From Thainema sp966674685 (lineage in GTDB: Bacteria > Cyanobacteriota > Cyanobacteriia > Phormidesmidales > Phormidesmidaceae), in contig CBKWJC010000036.1 in the NCBI GenBank assembly GCA_966674685.1, positions 1-64,000 on the forward strand: a stretch of 64,000 nucleotides of DNA, in the 5' to 3' direction. A program made the position numbers and the translations under genes. The notes beneath the pieces were generated by a model. It saw only the letters and a list, made by a program, of their open reading frames with translations. It was not told where the DNA came from and ran no database searches. Positions within the stretch are counted from its first letter, which is position 1; each line of letters starts with the position of its first letter. This document shows positions 54,462 through 63,077 of this stretch, piece by piece.

Positions 54462-56536
54462 GCAAACCGCTCGTCAACGTTCTGCTGATTGAGGACAATG
54501 TGGCAGAAGCCCGTTTGATTCAAGAAGTCCTCAAAGGAACGCCACGCAGCCGCTTTGTCCTGTCTCACGCTAAGCGCTTGGGAGAAGCGATTGAGCGGCT
54601 TCGCACCGATCCCTTTGATGTAGTGCTGCTCGATCTGACGCTGCCCGATAGCAGTGGTCTAGATTCCCTGGACACGTTAATCCGGGATGCGCCGACCCTA
54701 CCGATTGTGGTGTTGACGAATACTAACGATGACGATCTAGCGGTGGAAGCAGTGCGGCACGGAGCGCAGGACTACCTGATGAAGCGACAAATGAACCAGG
54801 AGCTACTGGTGCGATCGCTGCGCTACGCCATTGAGCGCAAGCAAACTGCCGTAGCACTGCGACAGGCGAATGAGGCGCTGGAAGAACGGGTGCAGGAGCG
54901 TACAGCCGAGCTAGAAACCGCCAATGAGCAACTGCGGCAGGAAGTTGTCCAGCGCCAGCGGATTCAGGAACGGCTGACCCTGGCTCAAAAAGCCGCCAAA
55001 ATGGGCACGTTTGAGTGGCACATCCCCTCCGATCGCATCACCTGGGGCGTGGAACTAGAGACTGTTGGCGTACACAATGAGGTAGAGCGAGAGAGACAGA
55101 ATAGGGCTGCTTCTGCCCGCACAGCATCTCCTTTAAACTCTGCGGCTCCTAATGGTTTTACCGATCATCAAGCCAAATGGATCTGGATCTTAGAACCAGA
55201 TGACCTCAAGCGAGTCGAACAAGAACTGCATCAGTCGGTTCAGGCTGGACGGGGGCTAAATACAGAGTTTCGAGTTTTGGACGATGCAGGTAAAACGCGG
55301 TGGATTGCGATTCAGAGTAGCTTATTTTTTGATCTAGCGGGCCAACCCCTACGACTGCTGGGGATCTACATCGATATCACTGAGAAAAAACACCTAGAAG
55401 AGCAGTTCCTGCGGGCGCAGCGGCTGGAGAGCTTAGGGACTCTCGCCAGCGGCATTGCCCACGATTTAAACAATATTTTGACCCCCATTCTACTGGCCGT
55501 TCAACTGCTGCCTCGGATGATACCCAATCTCAATGAGCAAACCCGTCAGCGGCTAGAAATTCTAGAAAATAGCGCGCACCGAGGCGTTGATTTAGTTAAG
55601 CAAATTCTTGCCTTTGCCCGAGGCGTAGAGGGTAAACGCTTCAGCCTGCAAGTTAGTCCGCTGCTGAAGGAAATTAGTAAGCTCGTGCGGCAAACGCTGC
55701 CGAAGTCAATTGAGATTCAAACCGACATTTATCCAGACCTGTGGACAGTTTCTGGCGATGCGACTCAACTGCATCAGGTGTTTATGAATCTCTGCGTTAA
55801 TGCCCGCGATGCAATGCCAGATGGCGGCATCTTAAAGATTACGGCTGAAAACAAGTTTGTAGATGAGCAGCTAGCGCAACTACATTTAGAGGCGCAGGTA
55901 GGGCGCTATGTTTTAGTCACCATCAGCGATACGGGCACCGGTATGCCGCCGGACATCCTGCATCGGATCTTTGATCCCTTTTTTACCACTAAAGAGATTG
56001 GTAAGGGTACCGGATTAGGTCTATCAGCGGTTTTGGGAATTATTAAAAGTCACGGTGGGTTTCTTGATGTCATGAGCGAAGTTGATCACGGCAGCCAGTT
56101 TAAGGTTCATCTCCCAGCAACTGAGGTGGCTGTACCTAAACCTATCGACTCCTTAGATTTGCTGGCTGGACATGGCGAGTTAGTTCTGATCGTAGATGAT
56201 GAACCCGCCATCTGCGAGATTACTCAAACGACGCTTGAAGCCTACAACTATCGCGTTATTACTGCTCCGGATGGTGTGAGCGCGATCGCACTTTTAGCTG
56301 AGTACAAAAACGAAGTTTACAGCGTCCTGATGGACTTGATGATGCCGAATTTGGATGGCCTATCAGCGGTTCCACTCATGCGCCGTATCAATCCTAACCT
56401 GCGGATTATTGCCACCAGCGGTTTGAACTCAACCGATGCTGCTGCTCAAGCTGAACAACGCGGTTTTCAAGGCTTCTTACCGAAACCCTTTGCAGCACAA
56501 GAGCTACTCCAAATTCTGCGCTCTGACAAGCTTTGA
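54422..56536 (+). CDS. Hybrid histidine kinase: REC-PAS-HisKA-HATPase-REC
   Basis: The 704-aa protein starts with a receiver (VLLIEDNVAEARLIQ; VVLLDLTLPDSSG) and a coiled coil (about 140-185). One PAS domain follows (190-325), with a short low-complexity insert after ELETVG. Then come HisKA (LASGIAHDLNNILTPILLAV), HATPase (NLCVNARDAMPDGG, DTGTGMP, GKGTGLGLSAVLGII) and a C-terminal receiver (LIVDDEPAICEI, VLMDLMMPNLDG, PKPFAAQEL). The only upstream start in frame is TTG at 54422, inside the previous gene. It is third in the phytochrome operon and may take the signal further by phosphorelay. Confidence 0.92.
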   Translation: MVRDSQTTVQRPLGKPLVNVLLIEDNVAEARLIQEVLKGTPRSRFVLSHAKRLGEAIERLRTDPFDVVLLDLTLPDSSGLDSLDTLIRDAPTLPIVVLTNTNDDDLAVEAVRHGAQDYLMKRQMNQELLVRSLRYAIERKQTAVALRQANEALEERVQERTAELETANEQLRQEVVQRQRIQERLTLAQKAAKMGTFEWHIPSDRITWGVELETVGVHNEVERERQNRAASARTASPLNSAAPNGFTDHQAKWIWILEPDDLKRVEQELHQSVQAGRGLNTEFRVLDDAGKTRWIAIQSSLFFDLAGQPLRLLGIYIDITEKKHLEEQFLRAQRLESLGTLASGIAHDLNNILTPILLAVQLLPRMIPNLNEQTRQRLEILENSAHRGVDLVKQILAFARGVEGKRFSLQVSPLLKEISKLVRQTLPKSIEIQTDIYPDLWTVSGDATQLHQVFMNLCVNARDAMPDGGILKITAENKFVDEQLAQLHLEAQVGRYVLVTISDTGTGMPPDILHRIFDPFFTTKEIGKGTGLGLSAVLGIIKSHGGFLDVMSEVDHGSQFKVHLPATEVAVPKPIDSLDLLAGHGELVLIVDDEPAICEITQTTLEAYNYRVITAPDGVSAIALLAEYKNEVYSVLMDLMMPNLDGLSAVPLMRRINPNLRIIATSGLNSTDAAAQAEQRGFQGFLPKPFAAQELLQILRSDKL

Positions 56537-56585
56537 TAGGTAAACCTGTACAACTCTTTGAAATAGCCGTCTCTCAGCGTTAGCC

Positions 56586-57362
56586 CTACAAAACAGTCAA
56601 CACCTTCAACAGTTCATCCGACAGATCCGCCACAGCAGGATTTCGCTGTTGAAAGAGAACGCCTGTGAGGAAGTAGATGTTGGAGGAGTAGAACGCTTTG
56701 TTTTGCGATCGCAGTTGAGCAATCCAGCTTTTCACCTTGGGTTCAGAGCTGTAGCAGCCAAAAGGTAGGGGTGTGACCATGAAGTCCACCACCTGATACC
56801 CCTGAGCCTGAGCGTGGCGAATGGTATCAATGGGATTAGAGTAGGCGGAAATCATCATCATCACCTGCTCACAGCCTACGGTGAGTAGTTTCTTGGTAAT
56901 CGTCGCTCCATCAATGCCACCGTAGAGTTCGGGCATGAGGATGTTGTTATCCGGAGCAGGGATGTAGGGCGGATTGGCAATTAGGCACTGAGCGGAAATT
57001 TGCTTCAGCCCTTCAAAAAAACACTGATGATGGACAATGTAGCGGGTTGCCAGTTTATGTTGATGGATATGGGTTTGGGCGACTTGGCAGGCCGTTGGGT
57101 TCAGTTCGTAACCGTGAATTATGCCGTTAAACGGGGTATTGAGTAAGCTATTGATGACAGCGCTCCCGTCCCCAGAGCCAAACTCTACAATGGTTTCGGC
57201 AGCGGAGCAGTGGTTCAGCAGCATTTTTTCTAGGCATTGTGAATAAAAGCGAGATTCTTCCGGGCAAAAGAACACTTTGCTGGGGGAAGGAACTGCTGTT
57301 GTTGGGCGTGTTGGCAGCGAAACGGAGGTGGTGGGTGTAGGGGATAGGAGGGTGTCTTTCAT
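56586..57362 (-). CDS. SAM-dependent methyltransferase
   Basis: The 258-aa protein has a Rossmann methyltransferase core: motif I VEFGSGDGSAVI near 61-72, the acidic motif II GYELNPTACQVA, and motif IV IANPPYIPAPD near 131. NPPY is found in enzymes modifying planar nitrogen groups of nucleic acids or protein Gln/Asn (HemK-like), but also in small-molecule enzymes. A Thr/Pro-rich N-terminus of about 30 residues may not be part of the fold. It follows, at 115 bases, the haem-oxygenase-like gene and may share its transcript. Confidence 0.85.
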   Translation of the reverse strand: MKDTLLSPTPTTSVSLPTRPTTAVPSPSKVFFCPEESRFYSQCLEKMLLNHCSAAETIVEFGSGDGSAVINSLLNTPFNGIIHGYELNPTACQVAQTHIHQHKLATRYIVHHQCFFEGLKQISAQCLIANPPYIPAPDNNILMPELYGGIDGATITKKLLTVGCEQVMMMISAYSNPIDTIRHAQAQGYQVVDFMVTPLPFGCYSSEPKVKSWIAQLRSQNKAFYSSNIYFLTGVLFQQRNPAVADLSDELLKVLTVL

Positions 57363-57477
57363 TCTGTTCAGGAGGTAAGGAGTGAGGGGTGAGGGGTGAG
57401 GAGTAAGGAGTGAGGGGGATCACAGTATGAAACTGCAAAAGGCTGGGTGGGCATCGCCCACCCGACAGCTTCTGTTT
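57363..57477. repeat. GAGTGAGGGGTGAGG spacer repeat
   Basis: Purine-rich GAGTGAGG units of the family seen at 29308-29510 are followed by a GGGTGGGCATCGCCCACCC hairpin (57445-57463). This may attenuate transcription between the two genes. Confidence 0.65.
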
Positions 57478-58578
57478 TTACGCCTCACGCCTTACGCTTC
57501 TCTCCTCACGAACTAAGAAGTCTTGCGCCCGATCAGCCGCTTTAACAGCATCTGCGATCGCAGATCCGGCTCGATCTCCAAGTAGACGCTGCTGTTCGTA
57601 GCCCAGCAGGATTTCCCAGGCTTGGTTAGGATAGCGATCAACGAGTGGTAGGGCTGCGTCGTCGAGCATCCACTGACCGTGTAGCTCATCGACTTTAATG
57701 TGCAGATTCCAGTAGCTCATGGCTTCGTCTGGGATGCCGAGTCGCTGTCCGGCCTGTTGGTAGGGGATGAAAGTGGCGGGGACGGTCAGTTCGCCGTAGA
57801 GCAGTCCGCCAACGTAGCGCAGGAAATCGCGTTTGCGATCGCTAATGAAAAAGCTGTGGTTGATAATCGCCAGTACTTCCCAAGGTACCCAGTCCAAATA
57901 GGCTTCTGGCGTGGTGTCCATGCCCAGCGTTTCCAGCATGGTGGTGAAGAAAGTAGAATGCTTACGACTCAAACGTCCTGCGCCATATTCTTCCACCAGC
58001 AAACGCGTAAGTACAGCATGAATCTCGTTCCCCACGCCGCCCAAAGTGCGAGAGAGCTGGCTAGCTTCCACTAGACCATCCAGCGAGGCAATTGCCAGTA
58101 GGCGGCGATATCCGGCTTCCGTCATCTGGTCGCGGAAGTAGCGGCCATCTTCCGACAGAGGCGGATCGACATCTGCCGCAGTGCGATCGCGCAGTGCCTG
58201 CTTGATCTGCTCAGCCTGCATAGTTTGTAAGGTGTCTACATCAAGCTGAGCCAGCTCCCACTGTTGCCAAGCAGATTCGATGCGATCGCGGATGTTTTTG
58301 AGATAGGTGGAATTTTCGTTTGTGTATCGCTTTAAGTCGTCATACCAAAACAGCTTGAGTCGATTGATTCGGTATAAGACACGCTGCAAAAAATAATGAG
58401 CCTGATGGCAGGGAGAGGAGGAGTGATAGGCAGTTGCGATCGCATTATCAAGTGCCTGCTCAAATTCAGCAACCAGCTTCGGTTGGGTGTCTATTATGCT
58501 GTCTAGGTTTTCTACTTCTAAAAGATAAATAAACTTCCGCTCAGCGGTGTCATAGTTAATTGCTGTTAGCTGAACCAT
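57478..58578 (-). CDS. Haem-oxygenase-like iron-containing redox protein
   Basis: The 366-aa all-helical protein fits the iron-containing redox enzyme / haem-oxygenase-like diiron oxidase (HDO) group. Candidate ligand-bearing helices are GNEIHAVLTRLLVEEYGAG, RKHSTFFTTMLETLG and HIKVDELHGQWMLDD, giving the E…H…E/D…H pattern. HDO enzymes do O2-dependent C-C or C-H cleavage and N-oxygenation on small molecules. The next gene downstream is a methyltransferase, suggesting a two-step modification. Substrate and metal are inferred, not shown. Confidence 0.75.
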   Translation of the reverse strand: MVQLTAINYDTAERKFIYLLEVENLDSIIDTQPKLVAEFEQALDNAIATAYHSSSPCHQAHYFLQRVLYRINRLKLFWYDDLKRYTNENSTYLKNIRDRIESAWQQWELAQLDVDTLQTMQAEQIKQALRDRTAADVDPPLSEDGRYFRDQMTEAGYRRLLAIASLDGLVEASQLSRTLGGVGNEIHAVLTRLLVEEYGAGRLSRKHSTFFTTMLETLGMDTTPEAYLDWVPWEVLAIINHSFFISDRKRDFLRYVGGLLYGELTVPATFIPYQQAGQRLGIPDEAMSYWNLHIKVDELHGQWMLDDAALPLVDRYPNQAWEILLGYEQQRLLGDRAGSAIADAVKAADRAQDFLVREERSVRREA

Positions 58579-58705
58579 TAAATCGTCCTTAACTGTCCAT
58601 TTGTCTCACTTACAGCAATATTCACTTGAAAAACACCCTGACTTACATGCCCGCTAGATAGATTTCAAACCGTATAAAGCGTGACAAAAGAGATAAAAAA
58701 TAGAG
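58579..58705. other. Spacer between MBL-fold gene and HDO-like gene
   Basis: It contains no gene and presumably holds the promoter for 57478-58578 and the 3' end of the MBL gene. Confidence 0.45.
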
Positions 58706-59590
58706 CTACTTTGCGCCAAAAGGAACATTGAATCTGTACGTATCACCGTGATCTAAATATTGAATCTGAGTGTCTAATTGAGCTGCTTCTGCTGCTTTAA
58801 TAAAGTCGCTGAGGGGCGATTTCATGACTGTGTAGTCATTGAAGTGAATCGGAATGGCAGTCTGTGGCGCAATCATCTGAATGGCCTGAATGCCTTGCTC
58901 AGCATCCATCGTGAGTAGGATGCCCAGAATCTTAGTGCCGCCCAAGTGAATCAACGCTAAATTGATGTCAGGATAGCGTTTGGGAATTTCCTCTAGCGGC
59001 TGATGAATAAGGGTGTCACCACTAATGTAAAGGCGAAAGGGGGATTGATTATCAGGGCGCTGAAACTCCAGCAGGCTGCCATTTACATCTGGTAGAAGCG
59101 AGGCCAGCACAGGTGGCCCATGTCGTCCTGGCATGGCAGTTAGTCGTAAACGGGAGTCGCCTTTTGCGATCGCGCAATCCTGCCAGTGATCCAGACCATA
59201 GCCTGCTCGAAAACCTTTATTCGCTAGTTTTCTAACAGCCTGATGCGTGGTCACAATGGGCAAATCTTTATCCAATTTTTGCTCCACAACCCGGTCAAAA
59301 TGATCTTCATGCATGTGAGACAGCACCACAAAATCAATTGGCGGCAGGTCATCTAGCTCGATGGCTGGGTTTGTGCGACGAGCTGACCGTAAGCCATAGC
59401 CTAAGTGAACATGCTCCCCTTGGTGCAGAAAATTAGGGTCAGTCAGAATTGTGAAGCCACCATAGCGAATGATGGTTGTGGCGTTGCCAATAAAGAAAAT
59501 AGATCCGGTTTGGTAATCCGGTGTTTGACCATCAAAGGGCAGCACCAGATTGCTACTAGCTTGATCCGGAGCGAGATTGGAATAAGCCAT
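58706..59590 (-). CDS. Metallo-beta-lactamase-fold hydrolase (UlaG/NAPE-PLD-like)
   Basis: The 294-aa protein has the MBL metal motif SHMHEDHFD (HxHxDH) near 91-99, a preceding GNATTIIRYGGFTILTDPNF strand typical of UlaG/RomA-like hydrolases, GRHGPP, YISGDTLIH and the final HFNDYTVMKSP. It probably hydrolyses a lactone, phosphodiester or similar bond in the cytoplasm. No partner gene identifies the substrate. Confidence 0.88.
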   Translation of the reverse strand: MAYSNLAPDQASSNLVLPFDGQTPDYQTGSIFFIGNATTIIRYGGFTILTDPNFLHQGEHVHLGYGLRSARRTNPAIELDDLPPIDFVVLSHMHEDHFDRVVEQKLDKDLPIVTTHQAVRKLANKGFRAGYGLDHWQDCAIAKGDSRLRLTAMPGRHGPPVLASLLPDVNGSLLEFQRPDNQSPFRLYISGDTLIHQPLEEIPKRYPDINLALIHLGGTKILGILLTMDAEQGIQAIQMIAPQTAIPIHFNDYTVMKSPLSDFIKAAEAAQLDTQIQYLDHGDTYRFNVPFGAK

Positions 59591-60087
59591 AGATTTGATT
59601 TGGCAGAATATTGTTTGGATTGTGTTGCGGTCTTGCGTTTAATAGTGGATCTAGCTTCCTATTTGCTAACTCCACCCATAGGATTAGGCAACTAAAAATT
59701 TATATCTTTTGGATGACAGTGTGACTGAATAAATTTGAGCCAGTCTGACTTAAATTAAAAATACTGAATTTAACTTTATAGGTGCGTTAGGTAAAGCCGT
59801 GACCACTATTTTGCAAGGTTTGGATACTGAGAAATCTGCTGCCAGCGACAAACTAAGTACTCTGTAAATTAAGTTTTGCTAGTTGATGTGCTGCGCGCCG
59901 CGCGGCACATCAACTAGCAAAACCCATTAAAACAAAGTTGACAGACTACTTACAGCATTTACTAAGCTGGCGAGGTGCACTCATCCCTCATAAACAAGGG
60001 ACTTAAACCCCTTGTCTGCACCGCACTAGACTGAAAAACGCTATATGTGGTCTAATTCAAAGTTTTTAGCTGAAAAACCATTAAAAA
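59591..60087. other. Divergent intergenic region with one hairpin repeat
   Basis: It separates the divergent MBL and YbdK-like genes and contains the TA-AGTACTCTG hairpin listed separately. A promoter for each gene is expected here but none can be placed with confidence. Confidence 0.5.
59853..59953. repeat. AGTACTCTG hairpin repeat, copy 2
   Basis: Ends TAAGTACTCTGTAAATTAAG and ACAGACTACTTA are imperfect inverted repeats around a strong stem (GTTTTGCTAGTTGATGTGC with its complement). The first 25 bases match 39908-39932. Both ends carry TA, so a TA-targeting MITE is possible. Confidence 0.7.
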
Positions 60088-61188
60088 ATGTTGCCAACCC
60101 ATGAATCATTTACGGTTGGAGTTGAGGAAGAGTATCAAGTTATTGATCCAGAAACTCGCAATCTTTGCCCAAAATCACACCTCATCCTGCCGATTGCTCA
60201 AGTTTCCTCGGGTGATAGGGTACAGTTGGAATTTCGGCAGTCCCAAATTGAGATAGCGACGCCCGTCTGCCATTCATTAGAAGACGTTCGCTCTCACTTG
60301 ACCCAGCTGCGTCGTAATTTGATTGCCGCTGCCAATAGCGTAGGCTGTCGGCTGGCCGCTGCCGGAACCCATCCGTTTGCCTCTTGGCAGGAGCAGTTAC
60401 TAACGCCAAAATCCTGCTATCAAGAGCTGGCGAACCGCTACCAGGGACTGATGCATGAGCTAGTTACGTTTGGTTGCCATGTGCATGTGGGCATCTGCGA
60501 TCGCGATTTGACTATTCAGATCATGAATCGAGTGCGGCACTGGCTAGCTCCACTGCTGGCGCTATCGGCTTCTTCGCCCTTTTGGCTGGGGCGGGATACT
60601 CAATATGCCAGCTATCGGACGGTGCTGATTCAGCGGTTGCCCATGACAGGTTGCCCTCAGCCGTTTGCATCCTATCGGGAGTATCGCGCTACGGTGCAAA
60701 ACCTACTGGATACTCAAATTATTGATAGTGTTAGTCAAGTGTGTTGGGATCTGCGCCCGTCGGAGCGGTTTCCGACGCTGGAATTTCGCATTCCGGATAT
60801 GCCATTGACCGTGGATGAAACGGTGATGCTGGCTGGTCTCGTGCGGGCGTTAGTGCGTACCTGCTACGAGCAGATTCAGTTGGGTATTCCCTATGTCACT
60901 GTGCGGCCTGAAGTCCTCTCTGCTGCTCGGTGGAAAGCAGCTCGCTGGGGATTAGCTGCAAATTTAGTAGATGTAGACACGGCTCAAGCCGTTCCTGCTC
61001 ACCAGTTAATTGAAAAGCTGTTGGCTTTTGTGCGCCCTGCTTTGGAGGACTGGGCAGAGTGGGAGGAAGTAGTTGCGATCGCACAGCGCACGCTCCGACA
61101 GGGCACAGGAGCAGACCGACAGCGGCACGTTTTCAGTCAGAGCAGTTCGCTCACTGAGGTCGTAGATTATCTCGCTGAGCAAATGTGA
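60088..61188 (+). CDS. Carboxylate-amine ligase, YbdK / glutamate-cysteine ligase type 2 family
   Basis: The 366-aa protein begins FTVGVEEEYQVIDPET, the family's N-terminal active-site strand. It continues with LEFRQSQIEIATPVC, AAGTHPFASW, TFGCHVHVGI and ASSPFWLGRDTQYASYR. YbdK-like enzymes show weak glutamate-cysteine ligase activity. In cyanobacteria related proteins may make gamma-glutamyl compounds. The real substrate is unresolved. It is transcribed alone, starting 500 bases from the divergent MBL gene. Confidence 0.9.
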   Translation: MLPTHESFTVGVEEEYQVIDPETRNLCPKSHLILPIAQVSSGDRVQLEFRQSQIEIATPVCHSLEDVRSHLTQLRRNLIAAANSVGCRLAAAGTHPFASWQEQLLTPKSCYQELANRYQGLMHELVTFGCHVHVGICDRDLTIQIMNRVRHWLAPLLALSASSPFWLGRDTQYASYRTVLIQRLPMTGCPQPFASYREYRATVQNLLDTQIIDSVSQVCWDLRPSERFPTLEFRIPDMPLTVDETVMLAGLVRALVRTCYEQIQLGIPYVTVRPEVLSAARWKAARWGLAANLVDVDTAQAVPAHQLIEKLLAFVRPALEDWAEWEEVVAIAQRTLRQGTGADRQRHVFSQSSSLTEVVDYLAEQM

Positions 61189-61227
61189 CGTGCATCCTAC
61201 GCTTCTGTGCAAATTGGGTTGTTTACG

Positions 61228-61740
61228 CTATCGCCAACTGGGTGGAAAACATTCGGGGCACTGCATATCCACAAATTCAACCCAGCCTCTAATTTCAGCT
61301 TCAGCAGGGAGTTGATCGGCTTCCTGTTCAACTGCTTGCATGTAGAGTTCACCATAGCGATCGCACACAAAAACACCAACGGGTGACGAGTCAGCTATGG
61401 CTCCACAATACGCTTGCTGTACCGCTCCCTGCTGATCCCACAGCACTGGAAACGGAATTTCATGTTGGTCGGCAAACTGTTGCAGTGATTGAATGGTCTC
61501 TGGTTGAGCGCTGGTTGCTATCGCAAGCACCTCTGTTTCAGCATTGCGATACGCCGCGTAATGCTGAGCTAAATTCAACAACAGGTTGGAGCAAGCCGCA
61601 CAGGTGGCATCGTGAAACAGAAATATAACTAGGCTTCGACGCTGCTTATAGTCCCACGGGCTAATCTCTACATCGCGGTTGACCGCCGGGAGCTGGAAGG
61701 ATGGAATCAGTCCAGTGATACTTAAGGTTTTGCTCTTCAT
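61228..61740 (-). CDS. Peroxiredoxin/thioredoxin-fold (AhpC-TSA-like) protein
   Basis: The ATG at 61740 gives 170 aa; the longer frame to 61785 runs into spacer DNA. A thioredoxin fold is seen with the active site FHDATCAACSNLLL (CxxC rather than the peroxiredoxin TxxC), followed by ETEVLAIATSAQPETI and FPVLWDQQGAVQQAYCG. A second CxxC, QCPECFPP, ends the protein and could bind metal or form a resolving disulfide. It is probably a thiol reductase or an atypical peroxiredoxin. Confidence 0.82.
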   Translation of the reverse strand: MKSKTLSITGLIPSFQLPAVNRDVEISPWDYKQRRSLVIFLFHDATCAACSNLLLNLAQHYAAYRNAETEVLAIATSAQPETIQSLQQFADQHEIPFPVLWDQQGAVQQAYCGAIADSSPVGVFVCDRYGELYMQAVEQEADQLPAEAEIRGWVEFVDMQCPECFPPSWR

Positions 61741-61834
61741 AATAGGTTGGTCACAGGCCGAAGATCTTGATTTACAACCTATCATGCTTGATCACACGGT
61801 TCCAGAACCGAATTTGGTATCTTGGCAGTCTATT

Positions 61835-61875
61835 GTGAACAGCGATCGCAACTCCAAGTTGCGATCGCTGTTCAC
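61835..61875. terminator. 19-bp perfect hairpin downstream of glbN
   Basis: GTGAACAGCGATCGCAACT pairs perfectly with its complement around a CCA loop; each arm contains GCGATCGC. It lies 18 bases after the glbN stop on the minus strand and about 95 bases before the next start. There is no U-tract, so the termination role is inferred from position. Confidence 0.7.
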
Positions 61876-61893
61876 ATCTAGTTGAAGGATAGT

Positions 61894-62268
61894 CTACTGA
61901 TTCAGCACATCCCGCTTGTGCTGGGGTGCGGCTGCGATCGCAGCTACCTGATCCAGTAGTTCCGGCGGAACTCCCATTTCTTTCAGCGTTTCCATTAGAT
62001 CTTCGGCCACCGCATCAAAATGTTCGCTGTTGAGGCCATGCTTTTCCACTAGCTCTTTGTGAGCTTCCCGCATATAGCGACCATTGTATTTATCGGTGCC
62101 ACCAAAGGCATAGGTCAGAAATGCCTTCTGGTGCGCCCGCTGCTTGACCATATCTACATCCGCAAAGAAATGCTTAATCCGGTCATCCTGGAGAACTCGC
62201 TCGTAGAACTTATCAACCGCTAAATCAACCGCAGCGGCACCACCTAATTTGTCGAATAGAGTTGTCAT
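61894..62268 (-). CDS. glbN: Group I truncated haemoglobin (GlbN type)
   Basis: The 124-aa globin has the TrHb1 pattern (LFDKLGGAAAVDLAVDKFYE, FFADVDMVKQRAHQKAFLT, YNGRYMREAHKEL). Length and His positions 46, 70 and 117 are the same as in the Synechocystis 6803 protein, where His46/His70 coordinate the haem and His117 forms a covalent bond to it. The same chemistry is therefore likely here. Suggested roles in the family are protection against nitric oxide and reactive nitrogen. It is monocistronic. Confidence 0.95.
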   Translation of the reverse strand: MTTLFDKLGGAAAVDLAVDKFYERVLQDDRIKHFFADVDMVKQRAHQKAFLTYAFGGTDKYNGRYMREAHKELVEKHGLNSEHFDAVAEDLMETLKEMGVPPELLDQVAAIAAAPQHKRDVLNQ

Positions 62269-62346
62269 ATATTTTCCGCAATCGTTTTAACGTTTTCACT
62301 ATATTTAAGCGATTGACAAAACTCTTTGACCTAAGTCAAACCAAAA

Positions 62347-62603
62347 TTACACAATATCCGCTAGGGGTACGTCTAGCAGACCCGCGATAGTGGCTAGATC
62401 GTAGGTGTTTTTGACATCTCCGAGCGGGGTTGTGAGGTTGACGGTTAACAGGCTATCTGCGATCGCAACTGAGCCGTTGACCTGGCCAAAGAAATCGATG
62501 CCCTGCTGCGTGAAGGCAACGACATCAAAGCTGGTGTCAAACGTACCCAATGGATTCTCTAGCGTGGCATCAATATGTAATACGTGTAGTGCGCGGACTG
62601 ATT
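62347..62603 (-). pseudogene. C-terminal fragment of an unknown protein
   Basis: The minus-strand frame reads SVRALHVLHIDATLENPLGT and ends AGLLDVPLADIV. Before Gln-Ser-Val the frame has a TAG stop (near 62604) and there is no good start codon except an internal ATG at 62550, which would leave 67 aa. It looks like a 5'-truncated gene, though a short real gene from 62550 cannot be excluded. No family recognised. Confidence 0.45.
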
Positions 62604-62844
62604 GCTAGAGCAACATAGCGCACAATGGTAAAGAAACCAGTAAGGAGAGCAGTGTTCAGGTCACAATCTATTGCGATGCGCGATCGCACAAGTGACTTCT
62701 CATTCTTCTTCTCTTTTAGCAACTTTTATCTGCAGCCAGTAGCAACAAAAAGTAAAAATCCGGAATAAGTATATAAAACGATACTTCTTTCCCAGAGAAA
62801 AAGAGGTATAAGTAAAAGAAACTCTGAGATCTCCCTTTGTATCC
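62604..62844. other. Intergenic region without recognised features
   Basis: About 240 bases with one HIP1 site and AT-rich sequence; no gene seen. Confidence 0.45.
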
Positions 62845-63055
62845 AAGTTTGGTTGAAAAGCCATAGTTTATCTGTTGTTATCTGTTGTGAAACGATGGCT
62901 CCGTCACCGTTTCACAACAGATAAATTGGATTCCTATAAGTAAGTTGGCATTAATAAACGCATCTAAAAAACCGGGGGAGCGTCCCGGAGGGGCGCTCCC
63001 CCGGTTTTTTAGACCTGCATTTATTTGTATGTAGCTACTTACATAGACTGGATAT
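62845..63055. repeat. AAGTCTG hairpin repeat, copy 4 (inverted), split by an AGTAG MITE
   Basis: The left part AAGTTTGGTTGAAAAGCC…GGATTCCTATA is followed by the MITE at 62939-63039. After the TA at 63040-63041 comes CATAGACTGGATAT, which resembles the missing right end (compare CTACAGACTTAATAT at 22720-22734). Deleting the MITE and one TA rebuilds a normal member. Confidence 0.75.
62939..63039. mobile_element. AGTAG palindromic MITE with TA duplication, copy 2 (nested)
   Basis: Starts AGTAAGTTGGCATTAATAAA and ends with the complement of AGTAGCTACATACAAATAAA, flanked by TA at 62937-62938 and 63040-63041. The core CTAAAAAACCGGGGGAGCG folds with CGCTCCCCCGGTTTTTTAG. It is inserted in an older hairpin repeat. 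Confidence 0.82.
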
Positions 63056-63077
63056 TAGCGGGAGTTTTGGCCTGTCA

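Noticed and set aside
62347..62550. Complete small gene of 67 aa
   Set aside because: Coding similarity of style continues upstream of the ATG to a stop without a start codon, so a truncated gene is more likely.
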